Assembly (NCBI GenBank): GCA_013205415.1
Contig: JABMMY010000050.1
Coordinates: 1 to 18,563, forward strand
Reading direction: 5' to 3'
DNA length: 18,563 nucleotides
Source: Deltaproteobacteria bacterium
GTDB lineage: Bacteria; Bdellovibrionota; FAC87; UBA2466
Part shown: piece by piece, positions 1 to 7,610 of the stretch
Layout of the letters: each line of letters begins with the position of its first letter
How positions within the stretch are numbered: the stretch's first letter is position 1
Translations under genes and position numbers: made by a program
Notes under the pieces: model-generated
Seen by the model: only the letters and a program-made list of their open reading frames with translations
What the model was told of the DNA's origin: nothing
Databases searched by the model: none

Positions 1-1890
1 GAATGTCAGACTGTAACTAAAATTGAGGGTTACCAACATTTAATGGAGGACCCTGCCCTTTCTGCATCGGTCAAACATGAAGTAGAAATCGCCCTTCAAA
101 AAGAGAGAGCAGGATTATCTCCTTCAACTCAGGGTCTATTAAGAGACTACCCTAAAATGGCCGAGAGATATCGAGGAGATTCCTTTGACTATCAGGTGAG
201 AAACCAAAATTTTTCTGTACCTCTTTACCATGAATCCTTAAGCCATAATAAAATCAGGAAAATTAGTTTGCCTAATTTTAGAAGCCAAAGCGATCTACTC
301 CATTTTCTTTATCAGGAAAATTTACCCGGCTATTTTCCATTCACTGCGGGAGTTTTTCCCTTCAAAAGAACCGAGGAGGATCCTAAGCGCATGTTTGCCG
401 GCGAAGGGACGCCTACTAAAACCTACAAGCGATTTCATTTGCTCTGTGAAGGTGAAAAAGCGAAGCGACTTTCCACCGCCTTTGATAGCGTGACATTATA
501 TGGAGAAAATCCCGATGAGCGCCCCGATATTTTCGGAAAAATTGGCGAAAGTGGCGTGAGTGTTTGTACTTTAGACGATGCTAAAAAACTTTATTCGCGT
601 TTTGATCTTTCAGACCCCACGGTATCGGTATCGATGACTATTAATGGTCCGGCACCCATTCTTCTAGCCTTTTACTTTAATGCGGCTATCGATCAGCAGG
701 TGGACCAATTTGTCATTCGCCAGCAACGGCAGCCTTCAGATTCAGAATATTCCCAGATCAAAGAAACCACCTTGAGATCGGTGCGTGGTACGGTACAGGC
801 CGATATCCTTAAGGAGGACCAGGCGCAAAACACCTGCATCTTCTCCATTGAGTTTGCACTTCGTATGATGGGTGATATTCAACAATATTTTATCGATCAT
901 CAGATTAAAAATTACTACTCGGTGAGCATCAGCGGCTATCATATTGCTGAGGCTGGGGCCAATCCTATCTCTCAATTAGCCTTCACCTTGAGTAATGGTT
1001 TTACCTTTGCCGAGTACTACCTTTCTAGGGGAATGAAGATCGATGATTTTGCGGCTAATTTCAGTTTCTTTTTCTCTACCAGTTTAGATGCCGAATATAC
1101 GGTGATTGGCCGAGTGGCTCGACGCATTTGGGCGATTGCTATGAGAGATCGATATGGAGCTAATGATCGCAGCCAAAAATTAAAGTACCACATTCAAACC
1201 TCTGGAAGATCCCTGCATGCACAGGAGATCTCCTTCAACGACATTCGTACGACTCTACAGGCGGTGATTGCCTATTTTGATAATTGTAATTCACTCCACA
1301 CCAATGCCTATGATGAGGCCGTCACAACTCCCACAGAGGAGAGTGTGAGACGAGCGATGGCCATCCAACTTATTATTGCTAAAGAACTGGGCTGGGCAAA
1401 AAATGAGAATCCGCTACAGGGCAGTTTTTTTATAAACGAACTTACCGATCTCGTAGAGGAGGCGGTATTAAAAGAGTTTGAGAAGATCTCAGTACGCGGT
1501 GGAGTTTTGGGCGCTATGGAGACCCAGTACCAACGATCTCAGATCCAGGAGGAATCGCTGTACTATGAACATTTAAAACATTCTGGAGAGCTCCCCCTCA
1601 TCGGCGTGAACTCCTTTTTAAATCCAAATACCACCGATAGCGCCCCCTCCTTTCCTAGTGAAATTACCCGAGCCACCTATACTGAAAAAAATGAACAGAT
1701 TACCCATTTACGAGCCTTTGAAAAACTTCACATTCACGAAGCACCACAGGCACTAAAGAAACTAAAAGAGGCCGCGAGAAAAGGGGAGAATATATTTGAG
1801 GTTCTCATGGAGGCGGCCAGAGTTTGTTCTCTTGGGCAAATGAGTCACGCTCTTTATGACGTCGGCGGACAATACCGAAGAGGGATCTAA
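1..1890 (+). CDS. icmF: Fused isobutyryl-CoA mutase IcmF, C-terminal mutase part (5' end beyond window)
   Basis: Adenosylcobalamin-dependent mutase that interconverts isobutyryl-CoA and n-butyryl-CoA in the cytoplasm. The reading frame is open to base 1, and the 14 codons before the first ATG (base 43) still resemble the IcmF linker (IEGYQHLMED), so that ATG is probably internal. The B12-binding and MeaI-like GTPase domains would lie upstream, outside the window. The mutase barrel is clear: NLPGYFPFTAGVFPFKR, RLSTAFDSVTLYG, RGTVQADILKEDQAQNTCIF, SISGYHIAEAGANP and the C-terminal GGQYRRGI. Family knowledge: methylmalonyl-CoA mutase has Tyr and Arg at two substrate-selecting positions where isobutyryl-CoA mutases have Phe and Gln. 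Here they are Phe (bases 355-357) and Gln (826-828), which favours isobutyryl/butyryl-CoA. The gene converges on the cell-shape operon with a 27-base gap, and I see no clear terminator there. Confidence 0.92.
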   Translation, partial: ECQTVTKIEGYQHLMEDPALSASVKHEVEIALQKERAGLSPSTQGLLRDYPKMAERYRGDSFDYQVRNQNFSVPLYHESLSHNKIRKISLPNFRSQSDLLHFLYQENLPGYFPFTAGVFPFKRTEEDPKRMFAGEGTPTKTYKRFHLLCEGEKAKRLSTAFDSVTLYGENPDERPDIFGKIGESGVSVCTLDDAKKLYSRFDLSDPTVSVSMTINGPAPILLAFYFNAAIDQQVDQFVIRQQRQPSDSEYSQIKETTLRSVRGTVQADILKEDQAQNTCIFSIEFALRMMGDIQQYFIDHQIKNYYSVSISGYHIAEAGANPISQLAFTLSNGFTFAEYYLSRGMKIDDFAANFSFFFSTSLDAEYTVIGRVARRIWAIAMRDRYGANDRSQKLKYHIQTSGRSLHAQEISFNDIRTTLQAVIAYFDNCNSLHTNAYDEAVTTPTEESVRRAMAIQLIIAKELGWAKNENPLQGSFFINELTDLVEEAVLKEFEKISVRGGVLGAMETQYQRSQIQEESLYYEHLKHSGELPLIGVNSFLNPNTTDSAPSFPSEITRATYTEKNEQITHLRAFEKLHIHEAPQALKKLKEAARKGENIFEVLMEAARVCSLGQMSHALYDVGGQYRRGI

Positions 1891-1917
1891 TTAATCGGGG
1901 CCTCCTTTAAATCGAGA

Positions 1918-3051
1918 TCAAAATCCCTTTTCTAACCATCTCTGTATGGGAGCAAATTGAGTTTCATAGTTCCATTCACTTTTAATTTTATCTAAACTCA
2001 GTTGTGTCATCTCATTTAATTTTTCTGGATGTGCTAACAACTGACGAATGGTTTCGGCAATACTTTCTGCAGATTCGGGATTACAGCTTTTTCCAAATCC
2101 TGGCCTCTCAAAAAAGTGGGTCCACTCTGGGGAATCATTAATCAACAAAGGAAGTCCACAGGCCATATAATCGAAGGGTTTATTAGAGGCCCCAACCATA
2201 GGCTCTCTAAAGTTTCTTTCAAAGAGCGCAATTCCCAAATCACAACTACGAGTTTTTTCAAAGAGTGGATCAAGAGAAAGTGCTCCGCAATAGCTCACTC
2301 TAGATCCTACACCCAGCTCTTTAGCCTTTGCTAATAGCTGTGTCACGAAACCGGGAAAGCTTAAAGTTTCATAACCTGCAAACTGCAATGTGACAGAGCT
2401 AGGTAACAACGCTAATGCCTCGACCAAGGTCATCGGTAGCAGAGTCGGAATTAGAGATCCGTGATACCACAGTTTAAATTCTCCTTCAGAGGACCTCGTT
2501 TTTTGATAGGCCCGTGCCCTTAGCGGCATGTTGTGACAAATTTGAATATTCGAATCGGAAAAAACTCGCTGAAATAATTGGGCCCGTTCGATCTGTGGAA
2601 ACACACAAAATTTGGCGCTATGAGAAAGCTGCCTTCGTGTCCAATGAAGCCCTTTCATAAAGAGTGAGGTTGGAGCTTCAGGGCTATCATGCTCATGATA
2701 AATGACATGGGTCCCTAGCCATTTCGCCGCTATCCATCCTATGGGACAGGAAAAAATATCGGATACATAAACACAGGCGTAATCTGAAAGTACAATCTCT
2801 TTAAGCGTTTTAAAACAATACCAAGCATAATGAATTTTTTGTTTTAATCCCGGATGACAAAACTTTGCTAGCTCCACTTTTATATTCTTATGAGAGGGAA
2901 ATGTGACCGTCTGTAATCCTAAAGCCCCCGTCCCCATAAACTTTACCTGCCAGCCGGCATCGGCTAAAAGCCGCGAGCTATTTTCCAAGGGAGGAAATCC
3001 AGCAGGATTCGTATATTGAATATAGAGAATTTTTTTTTGTTTAGCTTTCAT
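1918..3051 (-). CDS. GT-B glycosyltransferase (GT4-like), last gene of the elongasome operon
   Basis: Predicted cytoplasmic glycosyltransferase of 377 residues; substrate unknown. The N-terminal half is Rossmann-like: it opens with KKILYIQYTNPAGFP and carries HEHDSPEA at residues 119-126. The C-terminal half has YHGSL (196-200) and the donor-binding region of GT4-type enzymes, ASNKPFDYMACGLPLL (288-303), followed by a glycine-rich stretch and a helical tail. There are no membrane segments or signal peptide. The ATG lies 2 bases after the rodA stop (TAG-TA-ATG) with no strong Shine-Dalgarno, so translation probably depends on coupling to rodA. Co-location with mreC-mreD-mrdA-rodA hints at a role in envelope glycan or lipid-linked sugar synthesis, but this is inference. 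It is not MurG: the MurG signature motifs are absent. Confidence 0.85.
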   Translation of the reverse strand: MKAKQKKILYIQYTNPAGFPPLENSSRLLADAGWQVKFMGTGALGLQTVTFPSHKNIKVELAKFCHPGLKQKIHYAWYCFKTLKEIVLSDYACVYVSDIFSCPIGWIAAKWLGTHVIYHEHDSPEAPTSLFMKGLHWTRRQLSHSAKFCVFPQIERAQLFQRVFSDSNIQICHNMPLRARAYQKTRSSEGEFKLWYHGSLIPTLLPMTLVEALALLPSSVTLQFAGYETLSFPGFVTQLLAKAKELGVGSRVSYCGALSLDPLFEKTRSCDLGIALFERNFREPMVGASNKPFDYMACGLPLLINDSPEWTHFFERPGFGKSCNPESAESIAETIRQLLAHPEKLNEMTQLSLDKIKSEWNYETQFAPIQRWLEKGF

Positions 3052-3053
3052 TA

Positions 3054-4148
3054 CTAAAAAATATATTTTTTCCGACTGATATTTAATAGCAACCCAGTCA
3101 CTAACATAAAGGTTAAGAGCGAGGATCCGCCATAACTAAAAAAGGGTAGGGTCACACCCACAATAGGCAAGACGCCGATGACCATTCCAATATTTATAAA
3201 TACATGCCAAAACATAATCGAGGTCAAACCAAAGGCCAGAAGCATTTCATATTTTCCCCGTGCTCTAGCCACGGTGCGAAAGGAATAAAAACAATAGGAA
3301 ACATAAAGTGCCAATAGAAGAATGCCTCCTACAAAGCCACGCTCCTCTGCAAAAACGGAAAAGATAAAGTCGGTCTGCTGCTCTGGAATAAAATTAAGCT
3401 GCGACTGAGTTCCTTTTAAATAGCCCTTTCCAAATATTTGTCCCGACCCTACTGCAATTTTACACTGTAGAGCGTTGTACCCTGTAGACCTAGGATCTCT
3501 TTCGGGATCTATAAAGGTTTTCACTCTCTCCCGCTGATAATCATGGAGAACAAAGCGATAGGCTAAGGGCACGGTGATAAGACCCACTATTATTACAAAC
3601 AATAGGGATCTCCAATCGACACGCACAAATAAAACCATCAGTCCAGCCGTCAAAAAGACGATCCCGCCCGTCCCCATGTCGGGCTGCTTTAATATTAAAA
3701 GAAAATAGGGAAGAACAAAGGCGGCAGGAATAGCAAGTTGCTTCAAGGTATAGGGGCCCCCTTTTTTCTCATCGGCAAAAAATTTGGCTAGAGTCATTAC
3801 AATACTTATTTTCGCTAATTCAGAGGGCTGAAGATGGAAAAATCCTAAATTAAACCAACGAGAACTTCCTTTGGCATCATGACCAATCACCAAAACTAGG
3901 CCCAACATTATTAGAACTATTCCATAGGAGAGATAGGACATCTTCTCGATAATTTCGGAATCGATAAAAACTAAAATCGTAATCATCACAAGTCCAACGG
4001 CAAAATAAATCAGCTGACTTTTATAAAGACCGTAAAGACCGGGGCCCCTTGCCGCGCTATAAAGTGTGATCACTCCTACTAAAAAAAGGAGAAACATCGA
4101 GATGATAAGTCCTACATTGAATGTTTTTATGACCGGTTGAGATTCCAT
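3054..4148 (-). CDS. rodA: RodA, SEDS peptidoglycan glycosyltransferase of the elongasome
   Basis: Polytopic inner-membrane enzyme that polymerises lipid II into glycan strands for lateral wall growth together with PBP2. The protein has 364 residues, usual for RodA, with about ten hydrophobic segments spread along its length. SEDS landmarks are present: SSRWFNLGFFHLQPSELAK (95-113), KQPDMGTG (154-161), the extracellular loop FIPEQQTDFIF (253-263) with the conserved acidic residues Glu256 and Asp260, and LPIVGVTLPFFSYGGSS (327-343). The start is ATG, preceded by AGGAG (4164-4160), and this ribosome site overlaps the TAG stop of mrdA, so the two are likely translated in tandem. RodA rather than FtsW is favoured by length and by the neighbouring PBP2, MreC and MreD genes. 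Confidence 0.96.
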   Translation of the reverse strand: MESQPVIKTFNVGLIISMFLLFLVGVITLYSAARGPGLYGLYKSQLIYFAVGLVMITILVFIDSEIIEKMSYLSYGIVLIMLGLVLVIGHDAKGSSRWFNLGFFHLQPSELAKISIVMTLAKFFADEKKGGPYTLKQLAIPAAFVLPYFLLILKQPDMGTGGIVFLTAGLMVLFVRVDWRSLLFVIIVGLITVPLAYRFVLHDYQRERVKTFIDPERDPRSTGYNALQCKIAVGSGQIFGKGYLKGTQSQLNFIPEQQTDFIFSVFAEERGFVGGILLLALYVSYCFYSFRTVARARGKYEMLLAFGLTSIMFWHVFINIGMVIGVLPIVGVTLPFFSYGGSSLLTFMLVTGLLLNISRKKYIF

Positions 4149-4162
4149 AATTTTGCCAGCTC

Positions 4163-6139
4163 CTATTCTATCGGACCTGCATCGCCCCCCTCTCCATCTA
4201 TCTCTTCAAGCACTTTTACAGGAGCGGAGAGTTTTGTTTTTAGCTGAATCCCCTCTACTGGATTCGGGATGTTGTTCTCTAAAGATTCAGGAGGCTGTAG
4301 CTTATCAAAATAGGCCTCGATGACGGCTCTTGCTATCGGTGCCGCTGCCGTTCCATGACAGGCATGTTCTGCAATGACCGCAACCGCAATTTCTGGATTT
4401 TCTCTTGGCGCGTACCCTACAAACCACCCATGATGGCGATCCTTAATGGGCATGGCTTCACATTTTTTTTTCATGATGTCTGTAAAACTTCTCACCTGTG
4501 CCGTTCCCGTTTTTCCAGAGATTGCTACTTTTTTACTATGCCCACTCACGATGGCGGTGCCTCCAGGGGCATTAGCCACCTGGTATAAACCCTCTTTAAC
4601 CGCATCAAAGACCTCCTGCGGAATTTCAATTTTGCGCTTTAGCTCAGGATGAAATTCTTTAATCATCTCCCCATTTCTCTTCTCAATTTTTTTAACAAGA
4701 TAGGGCTTATAAAGAAAACCTCCATTACCAATGGCCGCATAGGCATTGGCAAGCTGAATAGGGGTCGCAGACACATAACCCTGTCCGATGGCAATACTCA
4801 ATGTCTCACCTGGGTGCCAAATGTCATGAAAGCGATCCTGTTTCCACTGAACATCTGGAATTAATCCTTTTTGCTCTCCGGCCATTTTAATTTCTGTCGG
4901 TTGGCCTAAACCAAATAGCCTTGCGTATTTAGCAATTAAATCGGGCCCAAGGGAGATCCCAATATTATAAAAAAAGACATCGCAGGATTCTCGAATCGAT
5001 TTTACAAAGTCTGTAGGACCATGGGCCTTCCAGCAACTAAATCGACGATTTCCAAAGGCCATCGAGCCGCTGCAATGATGGGATGTTTTTCTACTAGCCT
5101 TTCCTTCAGCCATGGCAGCCATCGCCATAAATACTTTAAAGGTAGATCCTGGAGGATAGATGTCCTGAATGGCTCTGTTTCTAAGGGGTCTATCTTTATT
5201 TTCTCTAAGATTGGCCCACATTTTACTATCGATCTCCCTTGCCGATATTTTTTCGGGATCAAAACTGGGAGCATTCACTAAGGCTAAGACCTCTCCACTG
5301 CGCGGGTCTATGGCGACGACAGAGCCATTAAAATTACGAGACTTCAATGCCTCGGCGGCCGCCACTTCAAGATCAACGTCTAACGTGAGATACAAATTAT
5401 TTCCAGGCACCGGCTCGGTCTGAGCGACAAAACCAAATAATTTCTCAGCCCCTTCAATTTTTTTCCTCCGCCCCCTAGAATCAACCTCTACATAGCCAAT
5501 TCCGTTGACCCCTCGAAGCTCTGAATCGTAGTAACGCTCTAATCCCATTCGCCCAATGTAATCACCCGATTGGATCAGCTTTTTAGAGTCCTGCTGCAAA
5601 TCTCTACTATCCACTTCACTAATATGCCCCAGTAATTGAGCCGCTAAATCCTTAAAAGGATATCTCCTTTGCACTATCGAATCGATATCGACCCCTTCAA
5701 AAAGAGGATTAGCCGTTTCAACTGCAGCAATAATATCTTTAGAGACATCCGACTTTAAAAGTAATGGCACATAGCTACGCACTCGACCTATCTTTTCAAG
5801 CCTCTTAGCCATTTCAGCTTTATTATAATTTAAGGTACTAGCCAAACGTTGCATGTTTTCAGGATCATTTTTTAAAAATTGTGTGAGTGCCACTACATCA
5901 AAAGCGGCCCGATTATCGACGATTACCTTTCCATTACGATCAAAAATAATACCTCGAGTAGGAAGCAATTTCTCATGTTTTAAACGATTAGATTCCGAGA
6001 ACATTCTTAGGGCACTGCCCTTAAGAATCTGCAGATAAGCAAGGCGGGCGATTAACACCGAAAAACATAGTAAAAGAACAAATTGAAAGGCCCAAACTCT
6101 TTGTCGAAATTCCCTGACCTCATCCTCTCTACCTATCAT
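4163..6139 (-). CDS. mrdA: PBP2 (MrdA), elongation-specific transpeptidase
   Basis: Class B penicillin-binding protein of 658 residues that cross-links new peptidoglycan during elongation as the partner of RodA. A short cytoplasmic start is followed by one membrane anchor (about 16-37). The pedestal/dimerisation region contains RGIIFDRNG (62-70) and GHISEV (171-176). The transpeptidase domain has all three motifs: S332-T-F-K335, S385-C-D387 and K543-T-G545. The C-terminal end is acidic and probably disordered (about 620-658). The ATG overlaps the mreD stop in an ATGA junction (6139-6136), a classic sign of translational coupling. Two cysteines near the end of the catalytic domain (560 in KKKCEAM, 594 in EHACHG) could form a disulphide in the periplasm; that is inference. 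Confidence 0.96.
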   Translation of the reverse strand: MIGREDEVREFRQRVWAFQFVLLLCFSVLIARLAYLQILKGSALRMFSESNRLKHEKLLPTRGIIFDRNGKVIVDNRAAFDVVALTQFLKNDPENMQRLASTLNYNKAEMAKRLEKIGRVRSYVPLLLKSDVSKDIIAAVETANPLFEGVDIDSIVQRRYPFKDLAAQLLGHISEVDSRDLQQDSKKLIQSGDYIGRMGLERYYDSELRGVNGIGYVEVDSRGRRKKIEGAEKLFGFVAQTEPVPGNNLYLTLDVDLEVAAAEALKSRNFNGSVVAIDPRSGEVLALVNAPSFDPEKISAREIDSKMWANLRENKDRPLRNRAIQDIYPPGSTFKVFMAMAAMAEGKASRKTSHHCSGSMAFGNRRFSCWKAHGPTDFVKSIRESCDVFFYNIGISLGPDLIAKYARLFGLGQPTEIKMAGEQKGLIPDVQWKQDRFHDIWHPGETLSIAIGQGYVSATPIQLANAYAAIGNGGFLYKPYLVKKIEKRNGEMIKEFHPELKRKIEIPQEVFDAVKEGLYQVANAPGGTAIVSGHSKKVAISGKTGTAQVRSFTDIMKKKCEAMPIKDRHHGWFVGYAPRENPEIAVAVIAEHACHGTAAAPIARAVIEAYFDKLQPPESLENNIPNPVEGIQLKTKLSAPVKVLEEIDGEGGDAGPIE

Positions 6140-6699
6140 AAGGAGTCATCTCCAAGAGTCAGGTTCCTAGGTGGAACTTTCAGAGTGATTCTATCTAAAA
6201 TGCCTAATAATGCATACGTAATAAATCCCAATACGGTATTGAGAATAAGATTCCACACACTCCAGTTTTCCCAGGAAAGAATTCTGAGAGACCGATCAAA
6301 ACCCTGCGCACAAAGAGGTAATAAAATTCTAGAGAAAAGGGTAACGATAAATATTAAGCAGGCCACCGAAATAGGAGTTTGAGCATACAAAATATAGGCC
6401 ACCATCTGGGCTATAAAAAATATTATTAAATAATAGACCACAAACATTCCGATAGGGGCTGAAGAATTCAAGGAGTAAAGGTGCCCGTTAAAGAGTAGAA
6501 GAAGTAAACCCTCCCAGATATGTCTTCTCTGTCCTAGGTAAATAGCTACCGGTAAAAGCACATCCCAACCTAAAAACATAGAGGGGATGATGCCTTCAGA
6601 GGTACTTTTTAATAAAATAAGCCCTAAAACAAAACTGGTCAGAAAAACTGCATTTAAATTAGTAACTAGTTTTTTCTGATTGCTTTGGAGGAAATACAA
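6136..6699 (-). CDS. mreD: MreD, rod-shape-determining membrane protein
   Basis: Small polytopic inner-membrane protein of the elongasome, 187 residues, with about five hydrophobic segments: NAVFLTSFVLGLILL, an amphipathic LGWDVLLPVAIYLG region, MFVVYYLIIFFIAQMVAYIL, ISVACLIFIVTLF and LILNTVLGFITYALL. Sequence is poorly conserved in this family, so the call rests on size, topology and the place between mreC and mrdA. The start is TTG at 6699-6697, inside the end of mreC (41-base overlap). It is supported by a near-perfect AGGAGGTG ribosome site (6711-6704) five bases upstream, and no later ATG/GTG/TTG would keep the first membrane segment intact. The stop overlaps the mrdA start (ATGA). Confidence 0.88.
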   Translation of the reverse strand: MYFLQSNQKKLVTNLNAVFLTSFVLGLILLKSTSEGIIPSMFLGWDVLLPVAIYLGQRRHIWEGLLLLLFNGHLYSLNSSAPIGMFVVYYLIIFFIAQMVAYILYAQTPISVACLIFIVTLFSRILLPLCAQGFDRSLRILSWENWSVWNLILNTVLGFITYALLGILDRITLKVPPRNLTLGDDSL

Positions 6700-7492
6700 G
6701 AAACACCTCCTCTAATCGATAAATATCAATTGCACTTTTAACCGATATCGTTTGTAAAATTCCATTTGAATTAGGAATGACCGCGGTCACCGTTCCCACA
6801 AATAATCCTTTAGGAAAAATATGACCAAAATCGGTCGAAATTAAAATATCATTAAGAACCACATCATCTAGCCGATCGATATATTTAAGTTTGCAACTGA
6901 GCTGTTTACTTTGCCCCGATAAAATCCCTCTAGCCCGACTGCGTTGAACAATGACATCAATATTACTAGAAGGGTCGGCTAAAGTTAAAACATCCGAATA
7001 GTAGGGTGTTACCTTTTGCACCCGCCCCACTACGCCGCTAGTATGAATCACACCCATTCCTACCTCTACGCCATCTTTAGTTCCCCTATCGATGCGAAGC
7101 CCTAAAAATTCAGGAGACACATCATGGGCGACGACTCTAGCCGCTAACAGGGTCTCTTTTTCCTGTGCCTTTAACTTTAATTCATCTTGGAGTCGTTTAT
7201 TTTCATATAAGATTTCATCTTGAGATAGCACTTTGCTTCGAAGAATATTAATTTCACCTTCTAATTCTTCATTTCGTTTCTTGGTATTCACCAAAAAGAA
7301 ATAGTGGTCTATCGTCTTTTTGATGCCTTGCCCCATATTTAAAAATCCAGATTGCAGGCCACCTGTAAACGAAATGATGCTGCTGTCAACCCAAGTGGTG
7401 CGGCCTTGACGGTGAACATGGATGTAAATAGCGACGATACACGTCAGCCCTGAAAGAAGTGAAATGAAATAATATTTTCTTCCTGTAGCCAA
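6659..7492 (-). CDS. mreC: MreC, periplasmic elongasome scaffold
   Basis: Bitopic inner-membrane protein of 277 residues that links the cytoskeleton and MreD to PBP2/RodA. Order of parts: short basic N-terminus (ATGRKYY), one membrane segment (about 7-25), a coiled coil rich in Glu/Lys/Leu (about 68-112, KKRNEELEGEINILRSKVL onward), then the two beta-barrel-like domains typical of MreC, with AARVVAHD, GLRIDRGTKDGVEVGMGV, GVVGRV, NIDVIVQRSRARGIL and GTVTAV. The start is TTG at 7492-7490. An in-frame stop lies about ten codons upstream and there is no in-frame ATG before the membrane segment; the ribosome site is weak. It is the first gene of the minus-strand elongasome operon. mreB, usually just upstream of mreC, is absent and a divergent chaperone gene sits there instead. 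Confidence 0.94.
   Translation of the reverse strand: MATGRKYYFISLLSGLTCIVAIYIHVHRQGRTTWVDSSIISFTGGLQSGFLNMGQGIKKTIDHYFFLVNTKKRNEELEGEINILRSKVLSQDEILYENKRLQDELKLKAQEKETLLAARVVAHDVSPEFLGLRIDRGTKDGVEVGMGVIHTSGVVGRVQKVTPYYSDVLTLADPSSNIDVIVQRSRARGILSGQSKQLSCKLKYIDRLDDVVLNDILISTDFGHIFPKGLFVGTVTAVIPNSNGILQTISVKSAIDIYRLEEVFLVFPPKQSEKTSY
6704..6711 (-). promoter_or_regulatory. Strong Shine-Dalgarno for mreD inside mreC
   Basis: AGGAGGTG on the minus strand ends five bases before the TTG codon of mreD. It lies within the mreC coding sequence. It decides the non-ATG start, and its strength may offset the weak start codon. Confidence 0.8.
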
Positions 7493-7610
7493 GATTCTTG
7501 ATTTTAGTAAGGGATCATCTTAATGTAATTTAACAATTTTTAACATATTTAAACCGATTTGACTAATTGTGTTTTAAAAAATTAGTAAATTGAAAAGGAT
7601 TTTAACCCCC
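7493..7610. promoter_or_regulatory. Divergent promoter region between mreC and the PpiD/SurA-like gene
   Basis: This 118-base AT-rich stretch must drive the minus-strand elongasome operon and the plus-strand chaperone gene. A plus-strand -35-like TTGACT lies at 7559-7564, but no convincing -10 box sits 16-18 bases later. On the minus strand, TAAGAT (reverse of 7516-7521) is a passable -10 with a poor -35. The exact promoters are uncertain. The region also holds an imperfect inverted repeat (7557-7590) and three phased TTTAA-type repeats (7529-7554). Confidence 0.45.
7557..7590. repeat. Imperfect inverted repeat, operator-like
   Basis: Left arm ATTTgACTAATT (7557-7568) and right arm AATTAGTAAAT (7580-7590) are reverse complements apart from one extra G at 7561. 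They are separated by 11 bases rich in T and A. The repeat ends just before the candidate ribosome site AAAAGGA of the plus-strand gene and overlaps its likely promoter. It could be a regulator binding site or an AT-rich hairpin. It is not a good terminator because the stem has little GC. Confidence 0.5.

Noticed and set aside
661..780. Apparent deletion in the mutase between NAAIDQQ and the RGTVQADIL segment
   Set aside because: Some IcmF proteins have a longer insert here, but as I recall the short form also occurs naturally, for example in Bacillus-type IcmF. It is a family variant, not a lesion.
1884..1917. GATCT/AGATC arms between the icmF and glycosyltransferase stops
   Set aside because: The stem is only about 5 pairs around a long loop, with no T run next to it. 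I cannot call a bidirectional terminator.
6083..6382. Plus-strand open frame of 99 codons opposite mreD/mrdA
   Set aside because: It lies antisense to two supported genes, has no ribosome site of note and its translation resembles no protein I know.
7590..7610. Earlier TTG start for the PpiD/SurA-like gene
   Set aside because: No ribosome site precedes it and it falls within the promoter-like inverted repeat. The ATG at 7611 has AAAGGA upstream and leaves the membrane anchor intact.
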